Shown here piece by piece: positions 46,657 through 59,814 of a stretch of DNA of 64,000 nucleotides (position 1 is the stretch's first letter; each line of letters opens with the position of its first letter). The notes under the pieces are model-generated. The model worked only from the letters and a program-made list of their open reading frames with translations, was not told the DNA's origin and did not search any database. The DNA is from Clitoria ternatea (taxonomy: Eukaryota; Streptophyta; Magnoliopsida; Fabales; Fabaceae): the NCBI GenBank assembly GCA_037962975.1, contig CM075672.1:56986501-57050500 (forward strand), written 5' to 3'. Position numbers and translations under genes: made by a program.

Positions 46657-49600
46657 TGTAATACCCTGATTTTCTGGACTCGAATCCCGATGTAATCAAG
46701 ATAAACAGTTAATAAAAATATGAGTAAATTTTTCGCATTTAAAATAGTTTCAAAACACCTCAACGATTACACCAAAACTCGAACCACAGAAAACCGAAGG
46801 GTGAGATTTAATATTTTATAACTGGATCGTAAAATAAATCGCCCATGATTGTATACAAAAATATCAGAGTTTACAGCAGAAGAAGAATATGTATATAGGG
46901 CACACGCCTAGTCCCATATATGAAGATATGAGAAAAGGCTCGGCAAAGCATGCAAATATACAACACAAGCCTATTAGGCCACAACCAATCTTACACATAA
47001 ATCATAAACATGCATTGCCCTAAATATATATACACATGCATCATTATGGTCATACAACATACATCTCCGAGATCCATACTCCATAAATGACCACTTTTAA
47101 TTCTATCTTAATATCATGTATCATCAACACTTATACATTCCCAAAATGGGCTACATGTCCAATGTCACTATATTCATCAAATGGGTATGAATTCCCAATG
47201 CCCCAAATATCAATATATCGTTCACATATCTAGCCATTTACAATACATCCACTAATATCTATAATTATTCACACTATCATATACATTTTATTCATAATAC
47301 AATGAATTACAATCGTTGCCGGCCAAGGCATTCCATTTCCACTATTTACCTTCCCAAAGCTCTACTTTAAAATATCCTCATCCAATGATATTCCTGCATT
47401 AATGTTAAAAATAGACAACATGGGAGAGTGAGTTATACATTTCAAATGACGAATGTGAATACAATTGAGATTATGTGCATATGTATATCAACATCATGTA
47501 TGCTTTGCTAGAATCATCAACAATCATCATAATCTATTCATTTCAACAATATACATATTATGTATTCATCCATCAACTCAACAAAGCAATCACATACACA
47601 TATCGTTTCTCAATGCCATAATGGGCCAACATCATTGTCATCAACCATAGACAAACAAGCTCTTCATCACATTGGGTCATCACATACAACGTCATCATAT
47701 TCAATATCTTTTTGTTGTATTCATATTTTACATGTTGTCTTTTAGGTATTTATTTACCCATCTCATCATCATCACCATATCTCAATCTCAATCATCATCA
47801 ATCATCATCACCTTTCGACATATCTCAATGCTATATACAAATGGTCTTAGGCTAATGCATATGCACAATGGAATAAACATCAACAAATGCGGATCCAACT
47901 ATGGGAATAAACACCAAATTGTGGGTCGAGCATAGGTGTGCTACTATGCCCCTACTATAGTAGTAAAAGTGTACACATATCTCTTAATGCATGTATAATC
48001 ACCAATTTTACTGGTACCAAACTGCATTGCCCATATGTAGCACTAGTCACCCCGTGACTTGCGGATCAACAACATGGCCTCACTTGCCAAAAGTGCTACG
48101 GGCCCCTCCTGAACACACATCGAGAGAGCCGCGTCCCATCAGACACCGAGGTAACTTGCTCATCACAGAGACGCCCGCCCACTGGGCCCGCCATATAGGG
48201 TGCCTTGTCACCAAACTATGGACAGCTTTGTTATTCCTAGAATCACTAGGGAACAACAACGATTTACCCATGCACTGGGTCGCCCTCCCACTGGGCCCGC
48301 CTAATAGAACCCCTAACATTCCACAAAGACAGCGTATGATATGCCATGGATGCAAATGCCAATCAATGCATTCTCACACTATGCATCCTATCATGCCACT
48401 CATCAATCATTATCATCAACACCAACACCACCATTCAATCTTTAGTCGATTTTATCATTGTTGGTTTTAGCCATTATTTCATTTTTTAAGTGTGGCATTT
48501 CATTTCAACATATTATGTATATCAAACATGCAAGTCAATACTTGCAACATTCATAATGGCATCACAAACATCAACAACATTCATCAATATTTCATCAATA
48601 TCACCATATAATAATCTCTTAGTGGATTTTTATCTCATTGATCATTGCCATTGTTCATACATTAGTGTGGCATTCACAATAATTCACCAATATAATTTTA
48701 AACCACATATACAAGATCACACTTGTATCACACACAATGACATTCAACAATCATTCATAATAACAATCATCCTTTACTCAAGAGAATGATCAACACACCG
48801 TTCATTATTACATATCATCGATATTATTTCCACTTCATCAATTTATAATAATTATTATGTCATTCAATCACCCCCACATCTATTTCACATTCACTTAAGA
48901 ATGTATCTTACAACACCATCATGTATCCTTTCATTTGTACCCATCATATCATATTATTGGTGGTGAACATTCATGTCTTCATCACACGTTTCAATTAATA
49001 TCAAACACCCCAAGACACGCCATCATCATATACCTAACATAATCTCTTACTTTTACATAATAAAGAGGTTTTGGATACTATTAAGCTCATGACAAATTAC
49101 AACATTAAGACATGAGAGAAACTCATTTTTAGTCTTAAAAATAGTGGGACATGTCACAAATATCACCTATTAGTCCCAATTTGATAACCATTAAAAGTTG
49201 GGTTCAAAACCCTCTTAAATCTGAATTTTACAATGTAATAGGTCTGGTGTTTTATGCCTAATGAGAGTTAGAAAACTCCAATTAAGGAAAGACAAATTTT
49301 CACACCTTCGTAACATAATTATCTACAACTTTCATGAAGAAGTCGGAGGCCAAAAACGTCATTAAGATGCCTAAACGGGCCAAAAACAGCAAAGAAAATA
49401 GAGCAGTTGGAAAAAACAGCATAACAGTGGCCATAACAGGGCTTTGAATCGATTCAAATTGAATCGATTCAAACGTCTCTGGAACTCAAAAACAGTGAAA
49501 ACAGGATCCTTGAATCGATTCAAACTCATGTGAATCGATTCAAATGCCCCTGGAGCCCAAAACAGTGAAAACAGCACCTCTTGAATCGATTCAAAGAGTC

Positions 49601-51950
49601 TTGAATCGATTCAAGACAGCCCTGCTGCTGTTTTTATGCAGAAAACACATGATTTTTCAACTTCTAACCCTCTTAACTTTCTCGTATGAACTCCAAATGC
49701 TATGAAATTTTAACCGCAACAAATACACATCATTTGTGACGCGTGGCCACCGGCCTCACTCAAAAATTACCAAAAATAAGGGACTTATGCATATAAATGC
49801 ATTTAGACCATTTTAAGATGTTTTTATGCAACTCAAGGGTCTATTCTCAATGGAGTTGACCCATTCCAATTTCTACAAGTCACAATTCATGTATGCGTGG
49901 TAGTATGACCATCCTAAGCCATCAATCTTTCATAAAACTCATTTTGACCCATGAGTTCCTCAATTATGCATAAAAATCATAAAACACAACTTCACACCTT
50001 TGAGAAATTCACTTATCCATGGGTTTCTATAAACAAATAATCATGTTCATCAAAAGGATCACTAAGCCTTCATCATTATCTCATATATATGCAATTCCCA
50101 AACATTCAACAAATGGCCAAGCCTATCATCCATCATATTATTAATCACTATTCAAGATAATCATAGCAAGGCAAGCATGAGTACAATCATATACATCAAC
50201 CATCAATTATTCAACTCATGCAATTCAAATGTAAACTCCTCTCCTACCTCGAGAGTAGAGCCGCAATGATTCACACACTCCGAAAGTTCCACCACATTCT
50301 CCGCAATGTAATCTCCTATCAACACATATAAATACACATGTATTCAATTCATGAGCCATCGTAAGGCACCATCATAAATCTAAACAATTGCCAACATCTC
50401 TTAAAGTCCAATATCAAGTCTTAGACTTGTTAAAACACCTATTCGCATACTTGTGTTAGGCTTTGGGAATTCTTTTCCCAAAACCATGATTCTCTAAATC
50501 TCAAAGGGGCCTAACTATACCCAACAATAACAAGATCATATCCCTTATTCATAATACATCCAATCATCATATAAATCATCCATTTTCCATCATTATCACT
50601 TAAAATTCAACATAGCTATCCTATCCTCCAATAACCATAATTAATCAACAAATTCAAATGGCACATGCCATGGCCTAAGGCCTCATCAACCCATAATGTC
50701 CAATCTACACATCCATCACAACCATTATGGTTTTGGTGTTCAAACTCATTATCATTCATTTAAAGGCCATACTCATCTATGGATTCCTATATTAATGACT
50801 TTCAACCACCTCCACCAACCATTTACCTTAACTAATGCCATCTCTCATTATCAACAAATATCCTTTCAACATCATTAATAATAGCCATACTCTAAATATC
50901 ACACATTTCCACCTAAAATTAATCCTCAAACCAACATTACATGTTTTTCCTAATTTCTTAGGGCTAGGGTTTCATCAAAACTTAATCACCATTATTAATA
51001 TTCATCAATCATCATCAATGACCATTCTTCCTCATCAATATCATTCCCTAACATCATTAAACACATTTCCCACTCACATTTCATATTTTCCCCAAATTCC
51101 TAAAGTTAGGGTTTCTATAAAAATTCAATAACCATCACTTATACTCATCATTTCCTACTCCATCATGTGCCATTTTTGTGTACTCCCATCACACCCACAC
51201 AAAACACATATCCTTACACCTCACCTTAGGGTTTTGCATAAAAATGGCTCCCATTCCATAACCAATACATACAACACTCTCCCAATCATATGAAAATCAA
51301 AACCTAAGGCTCAAGCTCATTAAAATAGAGGGAGACATACCTTAAGCCAAGAAATCACAATGGGCTTCTAAGAGAGGGAGAGGGTGATGAAAATTTGAGG
51401 AAGAAGAGGGAGGAGCTTCCATCAACATCATCTCCTTTAAGCTCCATGGGAAAAATAAAAATGGAGGGAGGAGAAAGAGGCACCATCATTTTTGCTAGGT
51501 TTAGAGAGAAAGAAGATGAAGAGAATGGGAAGAGAAAATGGAAGAAGTGTTTGCCAAGGGGAGCTAAAAACCAACGTGAAGGGAGAAGGGAAAGTAGGGT
51601 TTTATGTTTTAATTTTATTCCCTCCATTACAAATTTTCTGTTTTACAACGTACAGGATTTCAGTTCGGGCTCAACACTTTATCTAAAAATTATTCTTAAG
51701 ACATATTCGGATTTCCTATAATATTCTTAACAACCCTGACCAACGATATCTCAATCGGAGATACTTGGTCCGACACCCATATTTTAACCGGAAATAATTT
51801 TAGTTCTTAAAGCCTCAATAAATTATAAATAATCTTCATAAATTTCAATTTAATATTTTTAATATTTTTGGGACACTTATTAACCCATTTATAATTATTT
51901 AATATTTATTCCTCTCGATTAATCATTTTTATAAAATTTGGGATGTTACA
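46657..51950. mobile_element. Solo LTR 'A3'
   Basis: Starts TGTAATACCCTGATTTTCTGG and ends GGGATGTTACA, flanked by a perfect ATAAA duplication (46652-46656 and 51951-51955). Length is 5294 bp with no coding domain. It shares with A-inner the opening ~700 bp, the block at 49080-49760 (including the GAATCGATTC cluster and 'cctgctgctgttttt'), the 'gtaaactcctctcctacctcgag' stretch and the last ~400 bp. It lacks the GTGGCACCCCGC array; at 47930-48320 it has a different, GC-richer segment with 'cactgggcccgcc' repeated twice. Confidence 0.92.
49444..49618. repeat. TTGAATCGATTCAA cluster in A3
   Basis: Six copies, two of them only 5-6 bp apart at 49446-49470. The order and spacers match 21220-21400 in A-inner. 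Confidence 0.9.
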
Positions 51951-52588
51951 ATAAATACAGTGCTTTTTCAAAGGAAAAAATGTGCCTTACTGAGTAAGAA
52001 AATCATAATCGAGCTTTTAGTCTTACTTAAGTTGTTATTAGACTCGTAAGCTTTAGTCATACTCAGATGTTCTAAGTTTAGAGATAAGAGTTTTTGTTTT
52101 ATTACTCTTGGATTGAGAGAGTTTTGAGATTGGAGTATGAGAAGGTTAGGTAACCATTCTCTAATGATACCTCAAAGTAATTGTTGTTAACCTGCGAGTT
52201 ATGCCGAGTTGTGAGGGGGATTAAGCTTTGAATAAGTGACCTAAGAGTTGTAATCATTAACTTGTAACTGACTTTTAAATTAGTGAAAAATTCTAGGTTG
52301 TTATGTTGGGATACTAAACGTAGATCACAATGAAGGTGATCAAACTAAGATATATTGTGGTTTACTTTTCTCTTTTCCTAACTCTTTATATTTCTGCTTA
52401 TTAAATCATGTTTGTGCATTAAACTTATCATCTTCTTGATCTCTAAATTTGCTTTAAAAATGGCCATCTAAATATAAAGAAGGTTTTTAAAACACGAGTT
52501 TTGAATAAACTTAATTCATCAATAAACTTAATTCACCCTCTATCTTAAGTCTGAGGCCACTGATCAACAAATGTAAGTTATATGCTAA

Positions 52589-52590
<2 letters not shown>

Positions 52591-52646
<56 letters not shown>
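52591..52646. repeat. Compound (TG)n(TA)n microsatellite
   Basis: About six TG units followed by some 20 TA units, 21 bp outside the right end of element B. Confidence 0.95.
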
Positions 52647-52649
<3 letters not shown>

Positions 52650-53908
52650 TTAAACGGTTAGGGTGAAAGCTATATTAGTGTTTTTTAAATACAATAATAA
52701 ATATTTACATCACTTGAAAATAAAGTTATTGTATATGATTTATGATAAAAAAATGGAAAAAGAAAACCAAACATTTAAAAGAATTATATAAAAAATATAA
52801 TATTATACAAAATCAAATTTGTATAGTTTTTTTAAAGTTCCTAACCAAGGTAAATAGAAAGGAGGAGATCCCACCATCCATTTCTACACGAGTTTTCCAT
52901 CAAATACTCAGATGCCACAAATGTCCTATTGATAAATAAGACAGCAGCGTAACGATCGTGCCGACAATACTCTATTACTCATTTGCACCTTTTAGCCATA
53001 AATCATTTATTAATATTTGAATAATCAAAATAATTTTTATTCTATACAAAAATAAAAAATTTATATAAATATATTAGTATTTAAATTCAACACTATATGT
53101 ATTTATAATAATTATACTTTAAAAATTAATTTTATTTTAATAGTATTTTTTTCCGTTCACACAGAAAACGCATGGAAAAATAAGATCAAAATACCTCATA
53201 CAAATTCAGGGTTCAAAAAACGCTAGTTATATCCTGAAATAACGTTATTTACTAGAGTTTTCGAATAATATATTTTCTTTTGTTAGCATATACACACGGA
53301 TCAGGTAAGTATTGATTAATATGTTACACCCTATTTTAGTCGAGAAATATTACATGGTAGTCTAGTATTATCGGTCTCAAGTTTATTAATAAATATAACA
53401 TTATATGTTTCTTATCTCTTCTACATTATTATCAATTTTCATATTTATCAAATAATTATTAAATAAGATCAGTGATATTCTAAACTATGTAATATTTTTT
53501 ATATTATTCCACCGGTACATATGCGAATCCTTTCTTCAGATTAACCTTCTACCACTACTACATTAATAGATTTGAACAAAATATTATCTAGATATATACG
53601 GATAGGATTGAGGTTTCATTTACTATGATTAACTAGATGGTCTTCACCAAATCTAATCCACAAAATGACTCTATCAAGTTCCAATTATAGTGTCATCGAT
53701 CCCCAAATTACCCTATCAAGTGCAAATATGACACTTGCAACCCAAGAAAGCCATGAAAAGGAGAAAGAAATGGAGCCAATGAGAACCTGTAATTATATAG
53801 GTCGTTGTGTTTCTTCTAGTATATATATTCAGAGAATTATTATACTATCAATCAAATAACTAACATAGTGAAATAGGAAGGTCACAGAGTATTAATTAAT
53901 TCGACAAA
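52647..53908. other. AT-rich upstream region of the LEA-like gene
   Basis: No domain-bearing frame. The short frame at 53665-53859 (MTLSSSNYSVIDPQ) has no recognisable domain and probably lies in the promoter/5' UTR. A TATA-like GTATATATATTC lies near 53818-53829, about 80-90 bp before the start codon. I saw no clear ACGTG or RY seed element within the nearest 250 bp. Confidence 0.5.
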
Positions 53909-55426
53909 ATGCAAGCTGTGAAGGAAAAGTTGCAAGATATGAATGCCATGCGCAAGGCCAAGGCTGAATTAAAGGCAGAGGAAAAGGTACATGAAGATAC
54001 TAACTAATGCTTATGTTTGATTAAAAGGCAGTTGGATTCGTTTTATAAAACTATTTTTTAAGTTTTAGATGATTTTTTTATAAGACCATTTAAAAAGTTT
54101 ATAAGAAATATTTGTTACTTTTCCATATTTGTCCTTCATAATTAATGAACATTTTAACTTTTTTTGGGAGGTAATTGATAGAACACTAGAATTTAACTTC
54201 AAATAAAGGTAAACATAAAATGTGAGCAATAATTTTTTAAAATACAAATGCGTTAACTAATTACTTTTAAATTCTTGTCATAATCTTTACAATATAGTTA
54301 ACAAGGTCTTCATAAAAATGGTTTTCCAAGGGCACATGATGGTATCAGAAATAAATTTTTTATTTAACATTAATGTCGGCTATTGTGATTTTTATGGCAA
54401 GAGACTAACACAGTTACAAAAGATTTTCAATTCTTACAAAAAAGAGAGAGAGGAAGTAGCATATATATAAATTGGATTGGATATAAGAGATCTCATGTGA
54501 TTTCTTTGGCAAGAAACTATAACCTAATTTCTTATAAAAGCTTTCAACTTTTAAATTGCATGTCTACGTACACATTAAAATACTTTCGTATATAAAAAAA
54601 AGGAAGTTATATATAAATTGGAACGAGTGGATATTGAATTTGATATTTCAGACAATCAAGCATCATACATTAAAAGCTCTCTTTTAGCAAATTTTCACAA
54701 GTTTTCAAAATTTGTTTTAAAATTTGTACACTTGTTTATTTGGTACCTCACTATGAATAGGAGAATGAGTACTACAACATTTTGAAACAAAACTAAAACA
54801 TTGATTAAAACACAAAGTTGGGGGGAGTAGGGAGTATTCTTTTTATATGTTTCTTGTGAGATTTCTTATAAAAAATACTTACTCACATTTTCTCATTCAC
54901 AACATCAGATATATATGATGATAGATTAGATGGCTTATATAGTTAGGGAGACAAACTATAGACAATTAATTGGAGCCGTATAAGATCAAGGAGACACCTA
55001 TGAAACAAGCTTGGGTGGTGTAATTTTAAGTTTATAGATGAGGAGAAAAATAAAAAAATGATATAAACTTAAAAATGGTGTTCCTTCTTTTAAACTAAAA
55101 TTAAGCAAAGAAAATGTGATTCAAATTCTCAAGTAATCACAATTTTTTAAATGAGATGGTCTAAATGGTATAACAGTTATTATAATTAGTTTAAAAACTT
55201 TCAGGCTGAGAAGGAACTTGCCAAAGCTAGAATGGAAGTGGCTCATGAGGTTAGGTTGGCAAAAGAAGCTGAAGCAACAATGGACCTACATGTAGCAAGG
55301 GCTGGAGATAGAGCTGAGAAAGAAATTGCCAAACATACACAGAATGAGGGTGTGGGCATGAATTCTTATTCAACGGCTGTTTCTCCAATGGAAGCAGCAA
55401 ATAACCCTACTTATACAGCTAACTAA
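53909..55426 (+). CDS. Small LEA-like seed/stress protein, two exons
   Basis: Exon 1 is 53909-53986 (26 codons, MQAVKEKLQDMNAMRKAKAE to EEK). It is followed by GTACAT at 53987 and a 1218-bp intron ending TTTCAG at 55204. Exon 2 is 55205-55426 (starting AEKELAKARMEVAHEV, stop TAA). Both junctions are phase 0, giving 99 residues. The protein is highly charged, Ala/Lys/Glu-rich, without Cys or Trp, strongly helical up to about residue 75, with a Ser/Thr/Asn/Pro tail. This matches group-1-type late embryogenesis abundant proteins (LEA_1/D-113-like, MQ.KE start) that protect cells during desiccation. The exact LEA class is uncertain. It is the only intact host gene I see; the splice sites are predicted, not proven. 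Confidence 0.75.
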
Positions 55427-56564
55427 ATATGGTTTAAATTTTAATTTGGCTGTTTATATTAAGAAACAAATGCACATTAATCACCTAATATTTAGGCCAT
55501 GTGCATATCAGCTCTTAAAGTTTAAAAATATGTAAATTAGTTCCCAATATTTTATAGTTGAGGCAAAATAAATCTTATATGTTACATCAACCACTTGTTA
55601 TAACATTTTAGTGGCAAAATGTCATTGCATTTTCTTTTGTTACGAAATGTCTTCCAATTTGATTAAACATTTTATTGGTATCTTATGAAATAAAAAAATA
55701 CCAATTCTAATTTTAAAATTGTTACTACTAAAGTCAACCATTTTTGCTTACAAAATAATTCACAATCAGATAACAATGTAAAATAGCTTTCATGCTGTGA
55801 ATGTATTCTAATTAGATACGGAATGTTTGAATTCGCTAAATTTTAGAATATAAAATATAATTAATGTAAATAAAAAATATAATTGTTGCAAATTACTTTT
55901 TTATAATAAAGGTTTTATAAATATGAAATTTTTTTAGTATTTTATCTTTTTAAATAATTAAAATAAATTTATGAAATTTAATTAATGTCATCTTTAGCCA
56001 ATGCAACATATGTATAAAAAAATGTTTCGACGTTCTATATTTCGTATGAATTCAAAATAACTAAAGACTTCAGAAGTTGTGGTAAATATTTGACGATAAA
56101 AAAATAAAATAATAAAACTAAAATTTAAGAGGATAATACATAAGGGAAGAGAAAAAAAATTTCCTTGTAATTCCAATTCAACATGGTATTTATTTTTAAC
56201 TTTGTATAAGTTTATATAATAGCGCAACTTCTTAGTTCTTCTGATTATTTTTCTTGGCTCTAACTCATTGATGTGAGCCTTGTGATAAAATCTATGTTAT
56301 CTAAAAAGAAAAAAAAATTAATTATGTCACATTTAGTTGCCAAACTATACTAGAAGAGCAAGTGGCACTTCTAGGACTATGACATTAGGTAACATTTTGA
56401 TGATGATGCGTATAAGAATGTTGCTAATGCCAATAAACTGATGTTGTTTGGTAACATTTATGCAGTAAAATGTTACGGTTGCCTCACTTCATTTCATGTT
56501 TATTTTTGGGGTGGTTTTTGTAGAGTATACAATAGGAAGAGGTTATGTACCTCTTACATAACAG

Positions 56565-56702
56565 TTTTAGACTAATGTTAAATGTAATAATAGTTTTCAT
56601 GATTCATTGATTTTGTTTTCTTTTAAATGACATACCATCATTTTTAGACTAATGTTAAATATAATTCATTGATTTGGTTTTTTTAAAATGACATACCACC
56701 AA
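56565..56702. repeat. Imperfect ~70-bp tandem duplication
   Basis: The block 'tttagactaatgttaaat', then 'ttcattgatttt', then 'aaatgacataccacca' occurs at 56565-56640 and 56641-56702, the second copy shortened by about 13 bp. Confidence 0.8.
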
Positions 56703-57026
56703 GCTCTCTCTCCATCTTCACTCATATTTTGACCTATACAACTCATCTTTGAAAGTTGAAAAAAGGATGGTAAACAAATACCAACAGAGCTCCCATCACC
56801 TTCTTTATCACCTAACAAAGACAAAAAAAAAAAAAAAAGTAATTAAGCTCAATCACCATAAACAAACCCTAAATCATAAAGAAATTTCATTTTCTTCGCC
56901 ATCACATTCTTTCTTCTTCATCACCCAGAGCCATTATCAATGGCCGACCACTATAACCCATCTTTGAACAACTTTGACACACACAAACCAGACCATCATG
57001 TTCATCGCCTTTTAATCCAACATGGA

Positions 57027-57090
57027 GTGATAATGTGGTTTAGTGGTAAAGGATTCGTGAATGAGGAACAAGGTCGTGGGTTTGACTTCC
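57027..57090 (+). other. tRNA-like internal promoter, possible SINE head
   Basis: TGGTTTAGTGG at 57035 fits an RNA polymerase III A box (TRGYNNANNNG). GGTTTGACTTCC at 57079-57090 is close to a B box (GGTTCGANNCC, one substitution and one extra base). They are ~44 bp apart, as in tRNA-derived SINEs. No cloverleaf could be closed by eye, so it is not called a tRNA. Confidence 0.35.
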
Positions 57091-58379
57091 CCTTCTTAAC
57101 AAAACTAACAATTTAATTACAAACTTTGGCCAATTCAAAAAAACTCAAATATGTTTAATTTTCTCAACCTCTAACTCCAACAAGGCAATAACTTCCTCAA
57201 TATTCATAACTTTCTTCGTGTGCTTTCTTCATTCTTAAACCCTAGAAACAACAAAAAAAACCATCTTTTGATGCAAATGGTTTATGTTCTCAAGGTCCTC
57301 TGATTCTATGGTGGGATAGTGTCATTTAGAGCTCCTGGCTGTCATAGAGGCATACTTTAGTAGCAGGGTTATGTGTGGCTCAGGATCCATAGAGGCTATG
57401 ATTCATAATTTAGTTGGAGGGAAGATGAGATTCAACTTCTCAAATGAGGTTTAAATAAGGGTCTCAGTCATTACAACCCTGTCGTCGCTTGATGGTCTAC
57501 ACTCCGAATAAACCTGTGACTCTTCTTTGACAACAATGGTGAGATAAGGTATGATAGGAATATCAAGAAGTGCAAGAGGGGCAAGGGGAGGCAAGAAGTA
57601 AAGGGGGATGAGGACGATAGGAGATGTGACACTTGAAACCTAGATCACGAATCCAAGGTAATTATGTAGGAAATAAGAAAAATTGGGTAAAAAGTTTTTT
57701 TGAAATAATCACCTCAAGATTTATAATCCAAGCTCCAAGGTCACGTGAAGACATTAAACCAATTTTTAGCCAAAAAAATTCTTCATCAATTACATATACT
57801 TGGAGTCCATCATAATTATAAGATTTTTGACAATTACCCTGAACATATTATTTCCTTATGAGTATGAACCAAAAGTTCCAAAACATGCCACAACCTTTAA
57901 CTCATTCTTATAGACTAATTTTCAAGCCAATTCAACCAAAATAAAATTACAATCATCTAACCATAAGAAAACCAACTCTAGCATTAGTGTATTTCTAACA
58001 TTACTCCCAAGCATTACAAACTCAATGGCTCATTACCATTCCAATCAACATCCTCTATATAAAATTACTCTTTTTTCATAACAAACCTTAACTAGTCAAA
58101 ATACTCAACAAGCTATAATTACATGTCCAAGCATTACAGCAAAAATACCAAATGGATGTGTTAGTTTTGTTTGTGCTTCCACAAAACCACATAAATTGAT
58201 GAGAAACTGATACTAATATCTATGGGTTTTAGCAAAAACCACTAATAATACTTCATGATCACTTTTGTCTATAGTTCTTCACAAATAACTGTAGACATTG
58301 GTGTGTCAAATTCAAAGTTCCAGTCCCCCATACGTACGTACGTTTAAGTGATGCTAATATGAAACCTATTCCCATCCTT

Positions 58380-58692
58380 CACTACAAGCTAAAACTATTC
58401 TTTCTCCCTCCAAACCCTATCACTCTCTGCTTGATTTGTTTTGTGCCTTGCCACTATGCTTGTTCCCACGATTTGTTCATGCCCAATAGCTGCACAATGT
58501 AATGTGACAGCCCCACTCTGATCTAACAAGAAAGATATGCATATTTCTCCATCTTCCACTTTTCTTCTTCCCATATCCTTCTTCCAAGTTCTATTTTCCT
58601 GTATTATGTTTCTTTGTGTATGAAGGCATTGGCTGGACCTTCCTTATATCATTCATTTTGACCTCCATCCACTGCTAGTAGCAAGAAAGGTA
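58380..58692 (+). other. Possible 5' UTR exon with splice donor
   Basis: A pyrimidine-rich, less AT-biased block (ttctttctccctccaaaccc, then ttccacttttcttcttccca) ends at GCAAGAAAG followed by GTAAGTCC at 58690, a strong donor match. No downstream exon was recognised before the Tat LTR at 59416. It may be the first exon of a gene whose body is displaced or outside the window. Weak call. Confidence 0.25.
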
Positions 58693-59415
58693 AGTCCTTT
58701 TTTTCTCTGTCTCTTTGTCTATTGAACTTAAATAATTTAATATTTGAAAACTATTGTGTTGTTGTGCTAGAATCTGTATCTATTAGACATTAATATTGTG
58801 TGAACATAGATCCCTAATTTATGGTTGTAAATTTAGCTTCACATATAGTGCTTAAGGAAATGAAATTAAATTTAGAGACAAAATAGGGCCATGTGTTTGT
58901 GTACGTTGATAACTATTATCTATGGTTCCGCCCATAACCGCTGACAATACATATGAAATGTTAGTGGTGTAAACGCTAACATTATTATCAGGGTCATTAT
59001 CAGCGCCTTCGTTTTCTACACCTGAACCACTGACTATAGTAGTAACGGAACCACTAACAAAGGCCTTTTCTGTAGTAGTAAAGGATCCCAATGAGATCAA
59101 ATGTGTCCAACATGGTTCAAAGCTTAAATCACCATGTTCAAGTACATTTGTTCCATTGGATCCACTCCCCAAATCACCAATTGGTTACCAATGTCATTCA
59201 TAAATTTAACATGTTATACACATGACATACATGTTAAGCACCATAACATATACTTTAATCACACATCTTTAACTGTCAAGTCAACATACCAACATAACAA
59301 ATTCAAGCTAATTTCAAGTATATTTACAATATGCCTATACACATAAACTCTTTGATCAACTACATGAGGTGATATAGGCCAAAATGTCAAACTAACTCTA
59401 GCCAAGGAAGACTAC
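58693..59415. other. Spacer left of the second Tat element
   Basis: No gene supported. The minus-strand frame 59172-58852 is Ser/Gly/Thr-rich and lacks a recognisable domain. The plus strand carries repeated 'gtagtagtaa.gga' and 'actattatctatggtt' phrases that could be the subterminal region of a DNA transposon. Confidence 0.35.
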
Positions 59416-59814
59416 TGTCGCAACCTGGAAAGTGATGGCGCGGCCGACCCTCTCAAAACAAAACGGGATTCGAAATCCTTTCGAAAAGAAAACAGGGAGT
59501 CGCCACCAACATTTTTATCCATAGGAAAAACATTAGAAAAAAACTAAATTCAGTAAGGCACTGGTTTAAAAAATGAGATTCAAGTTCGGGAGTCGGTTAC
59601 GAGTAGGGAAGGTATTAGCACCCTACATCGCCTGTCAGAAACAGTACCAAAATTGAAAATGCGCAACATAAATAGCCTTACAAAAGATGTTATGTTTCTC
59701 CTCTTTTATTGTTGTACTTTGCGAAAAAAAAGGAACAAGCTGAACGGACATGGAGTGTAGGTCAACACGAAGTCGCGACTAAATTGGCCATCCTTTAATC
59801 ACATACGGGGTTAG

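Larger units (their letters stand above)
46115..52569 (+). mobile_element. 3' LTR of element B (split by A3)
   Basis: 46115-46656 and 51956-52569 together give 1156 bp, collinear with the 5' LTR 6759-7920. It ends CTGATCAACA at 52569, followed by AATGT. The GGTTTGAACC cluster (46430-46565) is preserved. Confidence 0.85.
55427..58370. other. Low-copy AT-rich region, no convincing gene
   Basis: Open frames here (for example minus 56227-55994 and plus 57633-57815) are short, AT-driven and match no family I recognise. Included are a ~70-bp tandem duplication (56565-56702), an A-run of 17 (about 56822-56838) and a tRNA-like promoter (57027-57090). Inverted GTAACATTTT / AAAATGTTAC ends about 90 bp apart (56387-56476) might be a tiny MITE. 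Confidence 0.5.

Noticed and set aside
48080..48470. ORFs in the GC-richer part of A3 (159 and 91 codons)
   Set aside because: The region is inside a non-coding solo LTR, the two strands are open in the same place, and no domain was recognised.
58200..59060. CACTA-type DNA transposon ends
   Set aside because: Phrases such as 'accactaataatac' and 'tatagtagtaacgg' are suggestive, but no CACTA terminus, TSD or matching inverted end could be found.
58852..59172. Minus-strand 106-codon ORF, Ser/Thr/Gly-rich
   Set aside because: No recognisable domain; it overlaps repeated phrases that look like subterminal transposon sequence.
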